DNA of 24,053 nucleotides from Nostoc sp. GT001 (GCF_030382115.1 NZ_JAUDRJ010000003.1:824164-848216), one strand, 5' to 3'; shown: positions 1 through 7,543, counted from the stretch's first letter. Made by a program: numbers and translations. The notes: generated by a model from the sequence alone, not told the origin.

Positions 1-20
1 CCAGCCAGTGGCTGGTTTTT
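1..20 (+). terminator. Rho-independent terminator of a gene left of the window
   Basis: CCAGCC-AGT-GGCTGG is a six-pair GC-rich stem with a three-base loop, followed directly by TTTTTG. The gene it would end lies outside the window, so only the hairpin and T-run are seen. Confidence 0.6.
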
Positions 21-431
21 GTTTCAAAATATGCTCACTTGCATAAAAAAATGTGTTTTATGTTACCATGCAGTAATACTAATGCCGAAAAGATATGCGC
101 TAAACTAGCTACGTAGAAAATACCGTGGTAATGTAAGGAATGGTATTTGATTCTGCGAAAAAGGGCATAGAAGAAAGCGTGTACTTTAGCAGGCAATAGG
201 CTATTAAATTTACAATTCTTAGAATTAAGGTGTTATTAGCTCACCATAGTGTGAGCCTTTGGATTAAACAAGCTTGATCCCGACGAAAAACTGTATTGTT
301 GTATAAGTTGACAGTTTCGAGCAAAAAAATTGGTTTATGGCAGTCTTGGTCAATAGCATCTATTTAAAAGCCAAAGCTAAGTGATTGTTTTCTTGCCTTG
401 CCATGTTCATTCAACTCTGGAGGTATAGTTC
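21..431 (+). promoter_or_regulatory. Long AT-rich upstream region of the RNA-binding protein gene
   Basis: There is no credible gene in these 411 bases. The stretch contains a hairpin at 239-256 (GCTCAC-CATAGT-GTGAGC), a TTGACA at 308-313 that could be a -35 box without a good -10 at normal spacing, and a clear GGAGG at 419-423, eight bases before the ATG. Cyanobacterial rbp genes are often cold-induced and have long leaders (family knowledge). A long 5' leader here is inference. Confidence 0.4.
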
Positions 432-944
432 ATGTCCGTTCGCCTATATATAGGTAATTTGCCTAAAGATGAAATAGATCGTCAAGATCTGCAAGCCGTT
501 TTTGCAGCAGAAGGTGATGCTGTAACTACTAAATTAATTAAAGACCGCAAAACTGGCAAATGCCGTGGTTTCGGTTTTCTTACAGTCAACAATGACGAAC
601 AAGCTGACGAAATTATTGAAAAGTATAATGGTCAGATGTTCAAAGACACTCCCATTAAGCTAGAGAAGGCATTACCTCGGACAAAGGGTGAAGAGGGCGA
701 CGAGCAAGCTCCTAAACCAGTTACTCTTGCTAGTACTAGTAATAGTACCCCGACTCCTAGCCCGAACAGAGAAGGTAGCCGTCGTGAGAAAAGCTCTAAA
801 AAGCCTCGTCGTGGCGGCGGTGGCGGAGGTTCTCGCGAAACCAGCACTACAACCACCGATTCGGACGCCATTCGTCCAGATCCTCGTTGGGCTTCGGAAT
901 TAGAAAAGCTGAAGCAGATGCTAGCTGCACAAACTACAAATTAA
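432..944 (+). CDS. RRM-type RNA-binding protein with glycine/serine-rich tail
   Basis: This 170-residue protein has one N-terminal RNA recognition motif (about residues 3-80). RNP2 is LYIGNL (residues 5-10) and RNP1 is the KCRGFGFLTV stretch (about 43-52). The middle (about 85-140) is low-complexity, with Ser/Thr/Pro, Arg/Lys and a six-glycine run, typical of auxiliary domains. The end (PDPRWASELEKLKQML) is a conserved tail of a subset of cyanobacterial Rbp proteins. The start is fixed by GGAGG eight bases upstream. Proteins of this family bind RNA in the cytoplasm and some are cold-inducible; the target here is unknown. A 19-pair AT-rich hairpin follows the stop. I am sure of the family but not of which rbp paralogue it is. 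Confidence 0.93.
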   Translation: MSVRLYIGNLPKDEIDRQDLQAVFAAEGDAVTTKLIKDRKTGKCRGFGFLTVNNDEQADEIIEKYNGQMFKDTPIKLEKALPRTKGEEGDEQAPKPVTLASTSNSTPTPSPNREGSRREKSSKKPRRGGGGGGSRETSTTTTDSDAIRPDPRWASELEKLKQMLAAQTTN

Positions 945-959
945 TCCTCAAGGGAGAGA

Positions 960-1007
960 AATTAAAAATTAAAAATCAGAATATTTTTTGATTTTTAATT
1001 TTTAATT
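960..1007 (+). terminator. Long AT-rich inverted repeat after rbp
   Basis: The arms at 960-978 and 989-1007 are perfect 19-base complements (A/T-rich with one C-G pair), separated by 10 bases. It begins 15 bases after the rbp stop, so a terminator or mRNA-stabilising role is likely. It also resembles AT-rich intergenic repeats of Nostoc. Confidence 0.5.
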
Positions 1008-1058
1008 GTTGATAATTATCTAGCTGCTTAGTTTAATGAACTTGCAGCTAATTTTGTA

Positions 1059-1100
1059 AGCGCGTAGGCGCAGTCCGCTGTAGGTATCGCATCGCTACTA
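1059..1100. repeat. GC-rich palindromic intergenic repeat, copy 1
   Basis: GCGTAGGCGCAGTCCGC followed by tgtaggtatcgcatcgct. Related words occur at 2491-2522 (inverted) and 24031-24050. This is a dispersed short repeat stem of the sort common in Nostoc-group genomes. Confidence 0.6.
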
Positions 1101-1768
1101 GTCACATCAATTCGTACCTAAGAGTTAGCAGCAAAGAGCGTGCAAACCGCCCAAGCTCCATAAAATTTATCTGGATTTTAATCAAATCAAACGACACATA
1201 AGTTTCACAAATTTATCATACTTGCGTAACAAAAAAGTATATATTGATGCAACTATAGTTTATGTAGACTTATTGTTAAAGCTTGCTTATAAAAAAAATA
1301 AAATTAAGTTTTTGTGATTGGGGTCAAATGAGTAGTGATACCGTGTTAAATCATGTCCGTTTGATTGCTTATTAAACCCGAAGAACCCCACCCTCGCCAA
1401 AGCTACGCTTTGTCTCCCCTCTCCCGAAGAGCGGGGAGGGGATTAAGGGGAGCCAGTGCGGTCTTCTCCCAAGGGGAGACGCCAAGGGCGATGGGGTCTC
1501 CCCAAGTGGAGCATCTGGCGTGTGGGGTGCAATGACTGTGGTTAGCATAACTAATTCTGCGGACACGATATTAGAGGGCGATCGCACTCACTACCCCTAC
1601 CGCAATCCCTACAAATTTATGCTCAAAGATGTATTGACAAAATTCACTTATTTTTAATTTGTGACAAATGGGAGGGGTGTGGGGATATGTTTTTATTGAG
1701 TGCATAAATCAGAAAATGCATCGAACTAAACAGTATGGGATGAATAAATATATCCCTAGCATTGGATA
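1101..1768. other. Gene-poor spacer with a second dispersed repeat
   Basis: No gene is supported here. 1378-1500 is a GC-rich block in AT-rich surroundings, with CAAAG-CTACG-CTTTG (about 1398-1412), a CCCCTCTCCCG/CGGGGAGGGG inverted pair (about 1417-1442) and TCTCC(CC) words repeated to about 1505. It looks like an intergenic repeat. A 41-codon ATG frame at 1532-1657 contains a HIP1 site but lacks a ribosome binding site and any recognisable motif. 1660-1768 is AT-rich and should contain the promoter of the next gene. Confidence 0.45.
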
Positions 1769-2227
1769 TTGCATTTAATTGGAGTATTACGTATAAATTC
1801 TCAACACTCGCAATTTAGTTCAGACAATAAAACAGATTTAGAAGCTCTAGGTTTAATCAAAAAGTTAGATAACGAGACCTCTCAAGTTATTAGCGGTGGA
1901 GGCTTCCTAGATGGACTCGACCTAGGAGGCGTATCACTCATACCCAATCCCAATCTCAATCCAACCGGATCGAAAAATACACTTGACATATACAATGGGA
2001 CTTCTTCTCCGCTCTATTTTGATTTAAGCTTTGGTAATACAATTTCGCAAGATCTTCAACTAAAACCCGGTAATTCAATAGTCTTTTCAGACCAAGCAAC
2101 AATAGCTGATGTGAGGTTTGATGGAGATTTGTACACAGATGGTATTCAACTAAATAAAACTACCGTCAACGCTCCTGGAAATTATGCTTTTGTCTTAGGT
2201 TCCAATGGGATACTAAGTCTCATCTAA
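1769..2227 (+). CDS. Small secreted or peptide-like protein with double-glycine leader, unknown function
   Basis: I do not recognise a named family. The frame opens with TTG at 1769 (152 residues). The only good Shine-Dalgarno, GGAG at 1781-1784, lies inside that frame, eight bases before an ATA at 1793, so the true product may start there (I-N-S-Q-H-S). From there the protein has a polar, acidic, leader-like stretch of about 35 residues ending ETSQVISGGG, resembling double-glycine leader peptides cleaved by C39-peptidase ABC exporters. The rest alternates Gly/Asn/Asp with hydrophobic residues, suggesting a beta-rich domain without cysteines. No exporter or modification enzyme lies nearby. 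A hairpin follows the stop. The coding call rests on length and composition; the export idea is inference. Confidence 0.6.
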   Translation: MHLIGVLRINSQHSQFSSDNKTDLEALGLIKKLDNETSQVISGGGFLDGLDLGGVSLIPNPNLNPTGSKNTLDIYNGTSSPLYFDLSFGNTISQDLQLKPGNSIVFSDQATIADVRFDGDLYTDGIQLNKTTVNAPGNYAFVLGSNGILSLI

Positions 2228-2266
2228 TGCAATGCTTCTTAGTTGCAAATATCTTTGAAAATACTA

Positions 2267-2305
2267 GTCTGCCATGATTTGTTCTATAAAAAAATTATGG
2301 CAGAC
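2267..2305 (+). terminator. Hairpin after the double-glycine protein gene
   Basis: Fourteen-base arms at 2267-2280 and 2292-2305 (GTCTGCCATGATTT / AAATTATGGCAGAC) pair with one G-T wobble around an 11-base loop, 40 bases beyond the stop. There is no strong T-run on the plus strand, so termination efficiency is uncertain. Confidence 0.45.
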
Positions 2306-2636
2306 AGCGTGAAAACAAAAAATTGCAGCAGTGCTTATAATAGCTTAATTGGTACATTGAGAATTGCCAAAAATATTGATTTATATAATGATATAATGTT
2401 TATCCAGTAAGGGTTACAGCCTTAGCGGAACTTTCTGTTCGATTGCTCATTACCCCCTGATTACACACATAAAAAAACCTGATCTTTATCAATGCGATGC
2501 CTACGGCGGGCTGCGCCTACGCAGTAATTATCTGGATTTGATAAATTAGAGTCAGTAATGCCAACAGAAGCGGAGGCGCGATTGCTCTAAAGATAATCTA
2601 CACTCAAGGAGATACCGATAGTTTTCAGCTTCTGTT
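2306..2636. other. Spacer upstream of sufE, with repeat copy 2
   Basis: 2491-2522 carries GCGATGCCTACGGCGGG and CTGCGCCTACGC, the inverted form of the repeat at 1059 and 24031. AAGGAG at about 2607 lies some 25 bases before the sufE ATG, too far to serve it directly. Nothing else is recognised. Confidence 0.45.
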
Positions 2637-3077
2637 ATGTCCTCAACTCTAGATTCTTTGCCACCTGCGCTCGCTAAAATTGTCCAGCGCTTTCAACGCG
2701 CTTCCGAACCGAAGCGACGCTACGAACAGCTAATCTGGTATGCTCAGAAGCTCAATGAGTTTCCAGAAGCGGAGAAATTACCCGAAAATAAAGTTCCTGG
2801 TTGCGTGTCTCAAGTTTTTATCACCGCAGCTTTGGATGACGGTAAAGTTGTGTTTCAGGGCGAGTCTGATTCCCAGTTAACCAAAGGTTTAGTAGGTCTT
2901 CTCGTTGAAGGATTGCATGGACTAACGCCAACTGAGATTGTCCAACTTACCCCAGATTTTATTCAAGAAACAGGTTTAAACGTTAGCCTGACACCTTCCC
3001 GTGCGAATGGATTTTACAATATTTTTAAAACTATGCAAAAAAAAGCATTGGAATGTAAGTTAGATTTGCCTAACTAA
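2637..3077 (+). CDS. sufE: SufE-family cysteine desulfuration protein
   Basis: This 146-residue protein has the usual SufE length and fold pattern. SufE takes persulfide sulfur from the cysteine desulfurase SufS and passes it to the SufBCD scaffold for Fe-S cluster assembly in the cytosol. The acceptor cysteine is Cys56 in the motif VPGCVSQV, and the later hydrophobic and RANGFYNIF-type segments also fit the family. The start is ATG at 2637 with no strong Shine-Dalgarno. It stands alone; no other suf gene lies in the window. Heptamer repeats separate it from the next gene by 51 bases. Confidence 0.92.
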   Translation: MSSTLDSLPPALAKIVQRFQRASEPKRRYEQLIWYAQKLNEFPEAEKLPENKVPGCVSQVFITAALDDGKVVFQGESDSQLTKGLVGLLVEGLHGLTPTEIVQLTPDFIQETGLNVSLTPSRANGFYNIFKTMQKKALECKLDLPN

Positions 3078-3079
3078 AC

Positions 3080-3134
3080 TTGGTCATTGGTCATTGGTGA
3101 TTTGCAAAGGACAAAGGACAACTGACAAATGACA
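3080..3134. repeat. Two heptamer tandem repeat arrays
   Basis: TTGGTCA, TTGGTCA, TTGGTGA run from 3080 to 3100, and AAGGACA, AAGGACA, ACTGACA, AATGACA from about 3107 to 3134. The two arrays are loosely complementary to each other. Degenerate heptamer arrays of this sort are a known mark of heterocystous cyanobacterial genomes. The last heptamer contains the ATG assigned to the next gene. Confidence 0.8.
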
Positions 3135-4079
3135 AATAGCGTACAACTACCAAAATTTAGTCTTATGCCAAGCAATCTATTATCTACTGCTGCTGCTATT
3201 GGCTTTGGTGGAGTAGTTCAAGAATATCTCTGGAATTTTGAAAATCAGCAATTGCGGGTTGTTTATGAAACCCTCGGTAAAGGTTCACCGCTATTGCTAC
3301 TACCATCTTTCAGCAGTGTTTCGACGCGTTTGGAAGTCGGTGAACTTGCCAAGTTACTAGCTCCCAATTTTCAAGTTGTAGCCATAGACTGGCCTGGTTT
3401 TGGTGAATCTTCTCGCCCTAGTTTGAATTATCGACCGGAAATATATCAGCACTTTCTGGAAGATTTTGTCAAAGCTGTTTTTAATACTTCCATTACCGTG
3501 GTGGCGGCTGGTCATGCTGCTAGTTACGTTTTACAATTAGCTGTGAAACAACCTGCTGCTTTCTCAAAGATTATATTGTTAGCTCCTACTTGGCGTGGGC
3601 CTTTGCCAACAATGGGCGCAAGTCAGCAAATAGCTGGCATTGTGAGAGGATTGGTGCGATCGCCTATACTTGGTCAAGCTCTCTACAAACTCAATACTGC
3701 CCCATCTTTATTAAGTTTTATGTATCGCCGTCATGTCTTTACTGACGCGGCTAAAATTACACCGAGTTTCATTGAGAAGAAGTGGCACACAACTCAACAA
3801 CCAGGAGCGCGATTTGCATCTGCTGCCTTTGTCACTGGTAATCTTGATGCTGTACACGCACAATCTGATTTTTTAGAACTTGTAAAGTCTTTAACTGTAC
3901 CGCTCATGGTAGTAATTGGAGAATCCAGCCCCCCAAAATCACGAGAAGAAATGAACGCTTTGGTAGCATTACCAGGAGTGAAAAGTTTTGTTATCCCTGG
4001 TTCTCTGGGATTGCATGAAGAATACCCAGCAGTTGTTTTAGAAGCAGTTCAAGATTTTTTGTTCTCGTCAGGAAATTAA
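3129..4079 (+). CDS. Alpha/beta-hydrolase-fold protein lacking the canonical nucleophile
   Basis: This 316-residue protein shows the hydrolase core. The oxyanion region is LLLLPSFSS (about 57-65), the strand-turn is VVAIDWPGFGESSRP (about 84-98), and the expected nucleophile elbow is VVAAGHAASYVL. In active members that elbow reads G-H-S-x-G; here it is G-H-A-A-S, so the nucleophile serine is replaced by alanine. A histidine in the position of the catalytic His is present near the end (LGLHEEYP). The acid region reads VVIGESSPP, without an obvious aspartate. It may therefore be non-hydrolytic or use another residue. The annotated ATG sits inside a heptamer repeat; Met13 (3165) is an alternative start. 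It converges on the PEP-CTERM gene across a shared hairpin. Substrate unknown. Confidence 0.82.
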   Translation: MTNSVQLPKFSLMPSNLLSTAAAIGFGGVVQEYLWNFENQQLRVVYETLGKGSPLLLLPSFSSVSTRLEVGELAKLLAPNFQVVAIDWPGFGESSRPSLNYRPEIYQHFLEDFVKAVFNTSITVVAAGHAASYVLQLAVKQPAAFSKIILLAPTWRGPLPTMGASQQIAGIVRGLVRSPILGQALYKLNTAPSLLSFMYRRHVFTDAAKITPSFIEKKWHTTQQPGARFASAAFVTGNLDAVHAQSDFLELVKSLTVPLMVVIGESSPPKSREEMNALVALPGVKSFVIPGSLGLHEEYPAVVLEAVQDFLFSSGN

Positions 4080-4082
4080 ATC

Positions 4083-4124
4083 TTCGCACCAAGACGCAAA
4101 GATCATTTTGCACCTTGGTGCGAA
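4083..4124. terminator. Bidirectional terminator hairpin between convergent genes
   Basis: TTCGCACCAAG (4083-4093) pairs perfectly with CTTGGTGCGAA (4114-4124), and GCAAA / TTTGC inside continues the stem after a two-by-two internal loop. It lies between two convergent stop codons only 52 bases apart, so it can end both transcripts. Confidence 0.75.
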
Positions 4125-4131
4125 ATGAAAA

Positions 4132-5079
4132 TTAGTTCAAACTATTGCGATTAAGTTTTTGCAAGCGAGAAAGAGAAAGCGCTAGTAGACCGACTATACC
4201 AAGACCAAGGACATTTGACGACTCAGGCACAGTCTTGACTTCAAAATCAAAATTGAAAGTGCCAGACTCTTTAAAGGGAATACGGTGATTATCACTGCCT
4301 AAATCCACTAGCTTGAATGATGCAGAATAAGTTCCCAGTGGTGCAGCAGCATCAGTCCAAAAGGTAGGGGTGAACGAAAAATCATCACCACTGCCGATTG
4401 TGTAGATATCACCGACTGACTTGACAATATCAACGCCTGCTGAATCGCCAATATTCAATCCGCTGCTAATTGACGCTAATTGTAAACCAATATTTGCACC
4501 TTCAAGGGACGACTGCCAACGACCATTGGAGCTATTGAATAAATATTGGTTGTCTAATTCTTTGGAAGTTTTTAGCGACGCGATAGGTTCTATTGTCAGA
4601 TTGCTATATTCCTTATCTGTTGCAGTACTAATCAAGCGACCAGTATAAAACCCTGTACCAGGTAATAATGTTAGCGGCGGTTGTTCTGAGTAAGATTCAG
4701 GAATTCGGTTATTTGTATTAGTTGGGTTAATAGTTAGGTTATCTAAAGCACCTGAGTAGCTATAAGTACCAATGCCGTGGAAATGGCTTGATTCCGGCGT
4801 GTCTTCATTCCTATGTGCAAAGAGAAGGGTTAAACGATTGTAGTTGGGGTTCTCTAAACCTGCGTATGTCCCTGTAGAGAGAGCCTCCAAACTATCTAAT
4901 CCAATGTAAAAGCCCGTTTCATCTGAATGATTATGAGTATCATCTGCTTGTGCTGGCGCTAAAGCGGTAGATAAAACCAGTGGCGCAACAACCAAAAAGC
5001 TGATTGCAAGAGACGCAGATGCTTGCCCTGTTTGAGTTACTTGCTTTTTCGAGCAGGTAGTGTTTCTTGAAACCACCAC
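4132..5079 (-). CDS. All3515-type, Zur-controlled PEP-CTERM protein
   Basis: This 315-residue exported protein has a Sec signal peptide (hydrophobic core about 23-41, cleavage near AQA-DD). A His/Asp-rich stretch follows (THNHSDE, about 48-54). A second His-rich segment is AHRNEDTPESSHFHG (about 87-101). The C-terminus has a PEP-CTERM sorting signal: VPES at 284-287, a hydrophobic helix, then basic residues. This matches, from memory, the cyanobacterial family named after Anabaena all3515, reported as Zur-repressed. The histidines suggest metal binding outside the cytoplasm, which is inference. The start is GTG at 5079 behind GGAG; a second GTG at 5076 is equally possible. A perfect Zur palindrome lies 31 bases upstream. 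It is divergent from the zinc GTPase gene. Confidence 0.85.
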   Translation of the reverse strand: MVVSRNTTCSKKQVTQTGQASASLAISFLVVAPLVLSTALAPAQADDTHNHSDETGFYIGLDSLEALSTGTYAGLENPNYNRLTLLFAHRNEDTPESSHFHGIGTYSYSGALDNLTINPTNTNNRIPESYSEQPPLTLLPGTGFYTGRLISTATDKEYSNLTIEPIASLKTSKELDNQYLFNSSNGRWQSSLEGANIGLQLASISSGLNIGDSAGVDIVKSVGDIYTIGSGDDFSFTPTFWTDAAAPLGTYSASFKLVDLGSDNHRIPFKESGTFNFDFEVKTVPESSNVLGLGIVGLLALSLSRLQKLNRNSLN

Positions 5080-5109
5080 GCTTCTCCATCAATCTATAAT
5101 TTTTCTATG

Positions 5110-5124
5110 TGATAATGATTATCA
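5110..5124. promoter_or_regulatory. Zur box of the PEP-CTERM gene
   Basis: TGATAATGATTATCA is a perfect 15-base palindrome with a central G and matches the cyanobacterial Zur operator (TGATAATnATTATCA). It is 31 bases upstream of the minus-strand GTG, where bound Zur would block RNA polymerase. Confidence 0.88.
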
Positions 5125-5153
5125 TGCTTGTTGTAGAATTGTCAATGTACTAA

Positions 5154-5171
5154 CCTGCGACTTCCCGCAGG
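5154..5171. other. Small hairpin in the divergent spacer
   Basis: CCTGCG-acttcc-CGCAGG makes a six-pair stem between the two Zur boxes. Its role is unknown. The rest of 5125-5334 is AT-rich and shows no gene. Confidence 0.35.
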
Positions 5172-5334
5172 GTGAGTTGGAATATTCTTATCAGCTACGC
5201 CAACTCTTGAATATTTACTACTTATTGCAGATGCATAAAAATAAAATGTTTTGTGATTAAATTATGTGATGATTTTGCTGAAAGCCAAAACAATAGCAAG
5301 TTCGCACAAAAATATAAAAAGATTTATCATAGGC

Positions 5335-5347
5335 GATAATGATTATC
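5335..5347. promoter_or_regulatory. Zur box of the COG0523 GTPase gene
   Basis: GATAATGATTATC is a perfect 13-base palindrome, identical in its core to the box at 5110. The outermost base pair differs (C...C). It ends 29 bases before the GTPase ATG and precedes the Shine-Dalgarno (GAGG at about 5363). Confidence 0.88.
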
Positions 5348-5376
5348 CATAAGGTGAGACAAGAGGAATTTAGAGT

Positions 5377-6348
5377 ATGGTGGCTGACGTAATTAACAAT
5401 TCAGTTCCCGTTACTGTTCTTACAGGCTATTTGGGAGCAGGTAAAACGACTCTACTCAATCACATCCTCACCTACGAACACGGCAAAAAAGTTGCTGTGA
5501 TTGTCAATGAATTTGGGGAAGTGGGTATTGATAATCAATTGATTATCGATGCAGATGAAGAAATATTTGAAATGAATAATGGCTGTATCTGTTGTACAGT
5601 GCGCGGCGATTTAATTCGTATCATTGGCAATTTGATGAAGCGGCGCGATAAATTTGACCATTTAGTAATTGAAACAACTGGATTAGCCGACCCTGCACCA
5701 GTGATTCAGACATTTTTTGTGGATGAAGATTTGCAAAGCCAATTATCTCTAGATGCAGTGGTGACAGTGGTAGATGCCAAGCATATTTGGCAGCACTGGG
5801 ATGCAGACGAAGCCCAAGAACAGATTGCTTTTGCCGATGTAATTTTACTTAATAAAACAGATTTAGTAGCGCCAGAAGAGTTGAATGAATTGGAGAAACG
5901 GATTCGGGCGATGAATGCGATCGCAAAAATCTACCGCACCCAAAATTCTGAACTAGGAATGGATGCTTTATTAGGTGTAAAAGCTTTTGATTTAGATCGT
6001 GCATTAGAAATTGATCCAGATTTCTTGGGAGAAGATGCCCACGTACACGATGAAACTGTATTTTCTGTGGCTTTAGTAGAAGCGGGTGCAGTTGATGGAG
6101 AAAAATTAAACGCTTGGCTTTCAGAGTTACTGCGTACTCAAGGCCCCGATATTTTTCGGATGAAAGGCATTTTAAATATTGCTGGAGAAGATAATCGATT
6201 TGTATTCCAGGGAGTACACATGATATTTGATGGCAAACCCGATCGCCCCTGGAAACCAAGTGAAACCCCCAAAAACGAACTAGTCTTCATCGGTCGCAAC
6301 CTTGATGCAGCCCAACTCAAGCAAGATTTTCTCGCTTGTCTAGCTTAA
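5377..6348 (+). CDS. COG0523 (CobW/ZNG1-like) GTPase, putative zinc metallochaperone
   Basis: This 323-residue cytosolic P-loop GTPase has a Walker A GYLGAGKTT (17-25), the metal-binding motif GCICC (69-73), the ETTGLADP switch region (99-106), the guanine-specificity motif NKTD (159-162) and a CobW C-terminal domain from about 225. A DAHVHDE cluster (220-226) adds possible metal ligands. Family members couple GTP hydrolysis to metal delivery. The CxCC motif alone does not tell zinc from cobalt, but the Zur box 29 bases upstream points to zinc. The start is ATG at 5377 with GAGG ten bases before it. The WD40 gene follows after 73 bases in the same direction and is probably co-transcribed. Assignment as cobW (cobalamin) is less likely. 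Confidence 0.93.
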   Translation: MVADVINNSVPVTVLTGYLGAGKTTLLNHILTYEHGKKVAVIVNEFGEVGIDNQLIIDADEEIFEMNNGCICCTVRGDLIRIIGNLMKRRDKFDHLVIETTGLADPAPVIQTFFVDEDLQSQLSLDAVVTVVDAKHIWQHWDADEAQEQIAFADVILLNKTDLVAPEELNELEKRIRAMNAIAKIYRTQNSELGMDALLGVKAFDLDRALEIDPDFLGEDAHVHDETVFSVALVEAGAVDGEKLNAWLSELLRTQGPDIFRMKGILNIAGEDNRFVFQGVHMIFDGKPDRPWKPSETPKNELVFIGRNLDAAQLKQDFLACLA

Positions 6349-6380
6349 ATAGGCAGTGGAGAGTAGGGAATTTACCAGTT

Positions 6381-6412
6381 CCCCATTCCCCATTCCCCAT
6401 TCCCCATCCCCT
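6381..6412. repeat. CCCCATT heptamer tandem repeat
   Basis: CCCCATT repeats about four times, with a last degenerate unit, between the GTPase stop and the WD40 ATG. It is a heptamer array of the cyanobacterial type. Reading through it in the WD40 frame gives a PIPHSPSP-like stretch that is an artefact of the repeat. Confidence 0.8.
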
Positions 6413-6421
6413 TTTACAAAT

Positions 6422-7483
6422 ATGAACACCACAACCAGCAAATCTAAGGAATTTGAACAACACTATTCGGGAACACTTTCAGATTATGTAACTGCGATCG
6501 CTTGGTCGCCACAAGGTAAAACTTTAGCAGCAACTTCTGCCGCCGGGGAAGTTGTTCTGTGGAATAATGGCGAACTCACAAGCTTACAAACTGGTAACGG
6601 TAAATCTGTAGACTGTCTAGCTTTTTCGCCAGATGGAAAATTTTTAGCCGTTGGTGGACAAGATGGACAGGTGAAAATTTGGCAGAATACTGAATTAATC
6701 GCCACTTTGGAAAATGCCCCCGCATGGGTTGACAAGCTAGCTTGGAATTACACCAGTAACCAACTAGCTTTTAGTTTGGGGCGTTATGTCCAAGTCTGGG
6801 ATGCAGATACTCGTGAAATTGTTGTGACGCTGAATTTTGAAAACTCGTCAGTTTTGGGCATTGATTGGCGCATTGATGGGCAATACCTAGCCATTAGCGG
6901 TTATCAGGGTATCAAGATTTGGCATAGTCAAAACTGGGATGAAGAACCATACAACCTAGATATGACTACTGTCAGTGTGGCTATGGCTTGGTCGCCTGAT
7001 GGTAAATACCTGGCTTCTGGCAACATGGATCGTAGTGTCACCGTTTTAGAATGGAACAACCCCGACCCTTGGGTGATGCGTGGCTTCCCTGGTAAAATTC
7101 GCCAATTGGCATGGTCAGAAGCTATGACCAAAGTCGGTGCGCCAATACTGGCATCTTCTAGCGTTGAAGGTATTGTGGTGTGGGAAAAGCTAGAGGATGA
7201 CACTTTAGGTTGGGAAGCGCGAGTTTTAACAAATCATGTAGGTGTGATCAATGCGATCGCCTTTGCACCCAAAAGCTTCCTTCTCGCTTCTGCTGCTGCT
7301 GATGGCTGGTTATGTTTGTGGAACAAAGCCAAGGAAGTATCCCAAATTATCACAGGTGTCTCAGCAGGATTTTCCACCCTAGCTTGGCATCCCGAAGGTA
7401 AGTTACTGGCCGCAGGCGGTGAACAGGGCGAATTACTTGTTTGGTCAAAGGTTTTGCGGGGTCAAGGATTCGGGCGCAGTTAA
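6422..7483 (+). CDS. WD40 beta-propeller protein in the putative Zur-controlled unit
   Basis: This 353-residue protein is composed almost entirely of WD40 repeats. I count eight blade-like units, each with an AW/AF-SPDGK-type turn and a closing W-x-(N/D/K) strand (for example VDCLAFSPDGKFLAVGG and VKIW). No signal peptide, membrane helix or enzymatic domain is visible, so it is probably a cytoplasmic interaction scaffold. I chose ATG 6422 over the upstream in-frame GTG at 6356, because the extra 22 residues come from the CCCCATT repeat. It lies 73 bases after the COG0523 GTPase on the same strand with no terminator between, so it probably shares that gene's Zur control. What it binds is unknown; its position suggests a partner in zinc handling. 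Confidence 0.88.
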   Translation: MNTTTSKSKEFEQHYSGTLSDYVTAIAWSPQGKTLAATSAAGEVVLWNNGELTSLQTGNGKSVDCLAFSPDGKFLAVGGQDGQVKIWQNTELIATLENAPAWVDKLAWNYTSNQLAFSLGRYVQVWDADTREIVVTLNFENSSVLGIDWRIDGQYLAISGYQGIKIWHSQNWDEEPYNLDMTTVSVAMAWSPDGKYLASGNMDRSVTVLEWNNPDPWVMRGFPGKIRQLAWSEAMTKVGAPILASSSVEGIVVWEKLEDDTLGWEARVLTNHVGVINAIAFAPKSFLLASAAADGWLCLWNKAKEVSQIITGVSAGFSTLAWHPEGKLLAAGGEQGELLVWSKVLRGQGFGRS

Positions 7484-7543
7484 GGTTGAAGCTAGGCAAT
7501 TTATTAGCTATGCTGTATCAGCAAAGCTATCTTTGTGTAAATT

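Noticed and set aside
1372..1587. Minus-strand 71-codon frame in the rbp downstream spacer
   Set aside because: It spans the GC-rich intergenic repeat; Pro/Leu-rich composition follows from the repeat.
3080..3134. Short repeats considered as a CRISPR remnant
   Set aside because: Units are contiguous heptamers without spacers and no cas gene is present.
5060..5260. Plus-strand 66-codon frame across the divergent zinc spacer
   Set aside because: It overlaps the PEP-CTERM start and a Zur box, and its composition is not protein-like.
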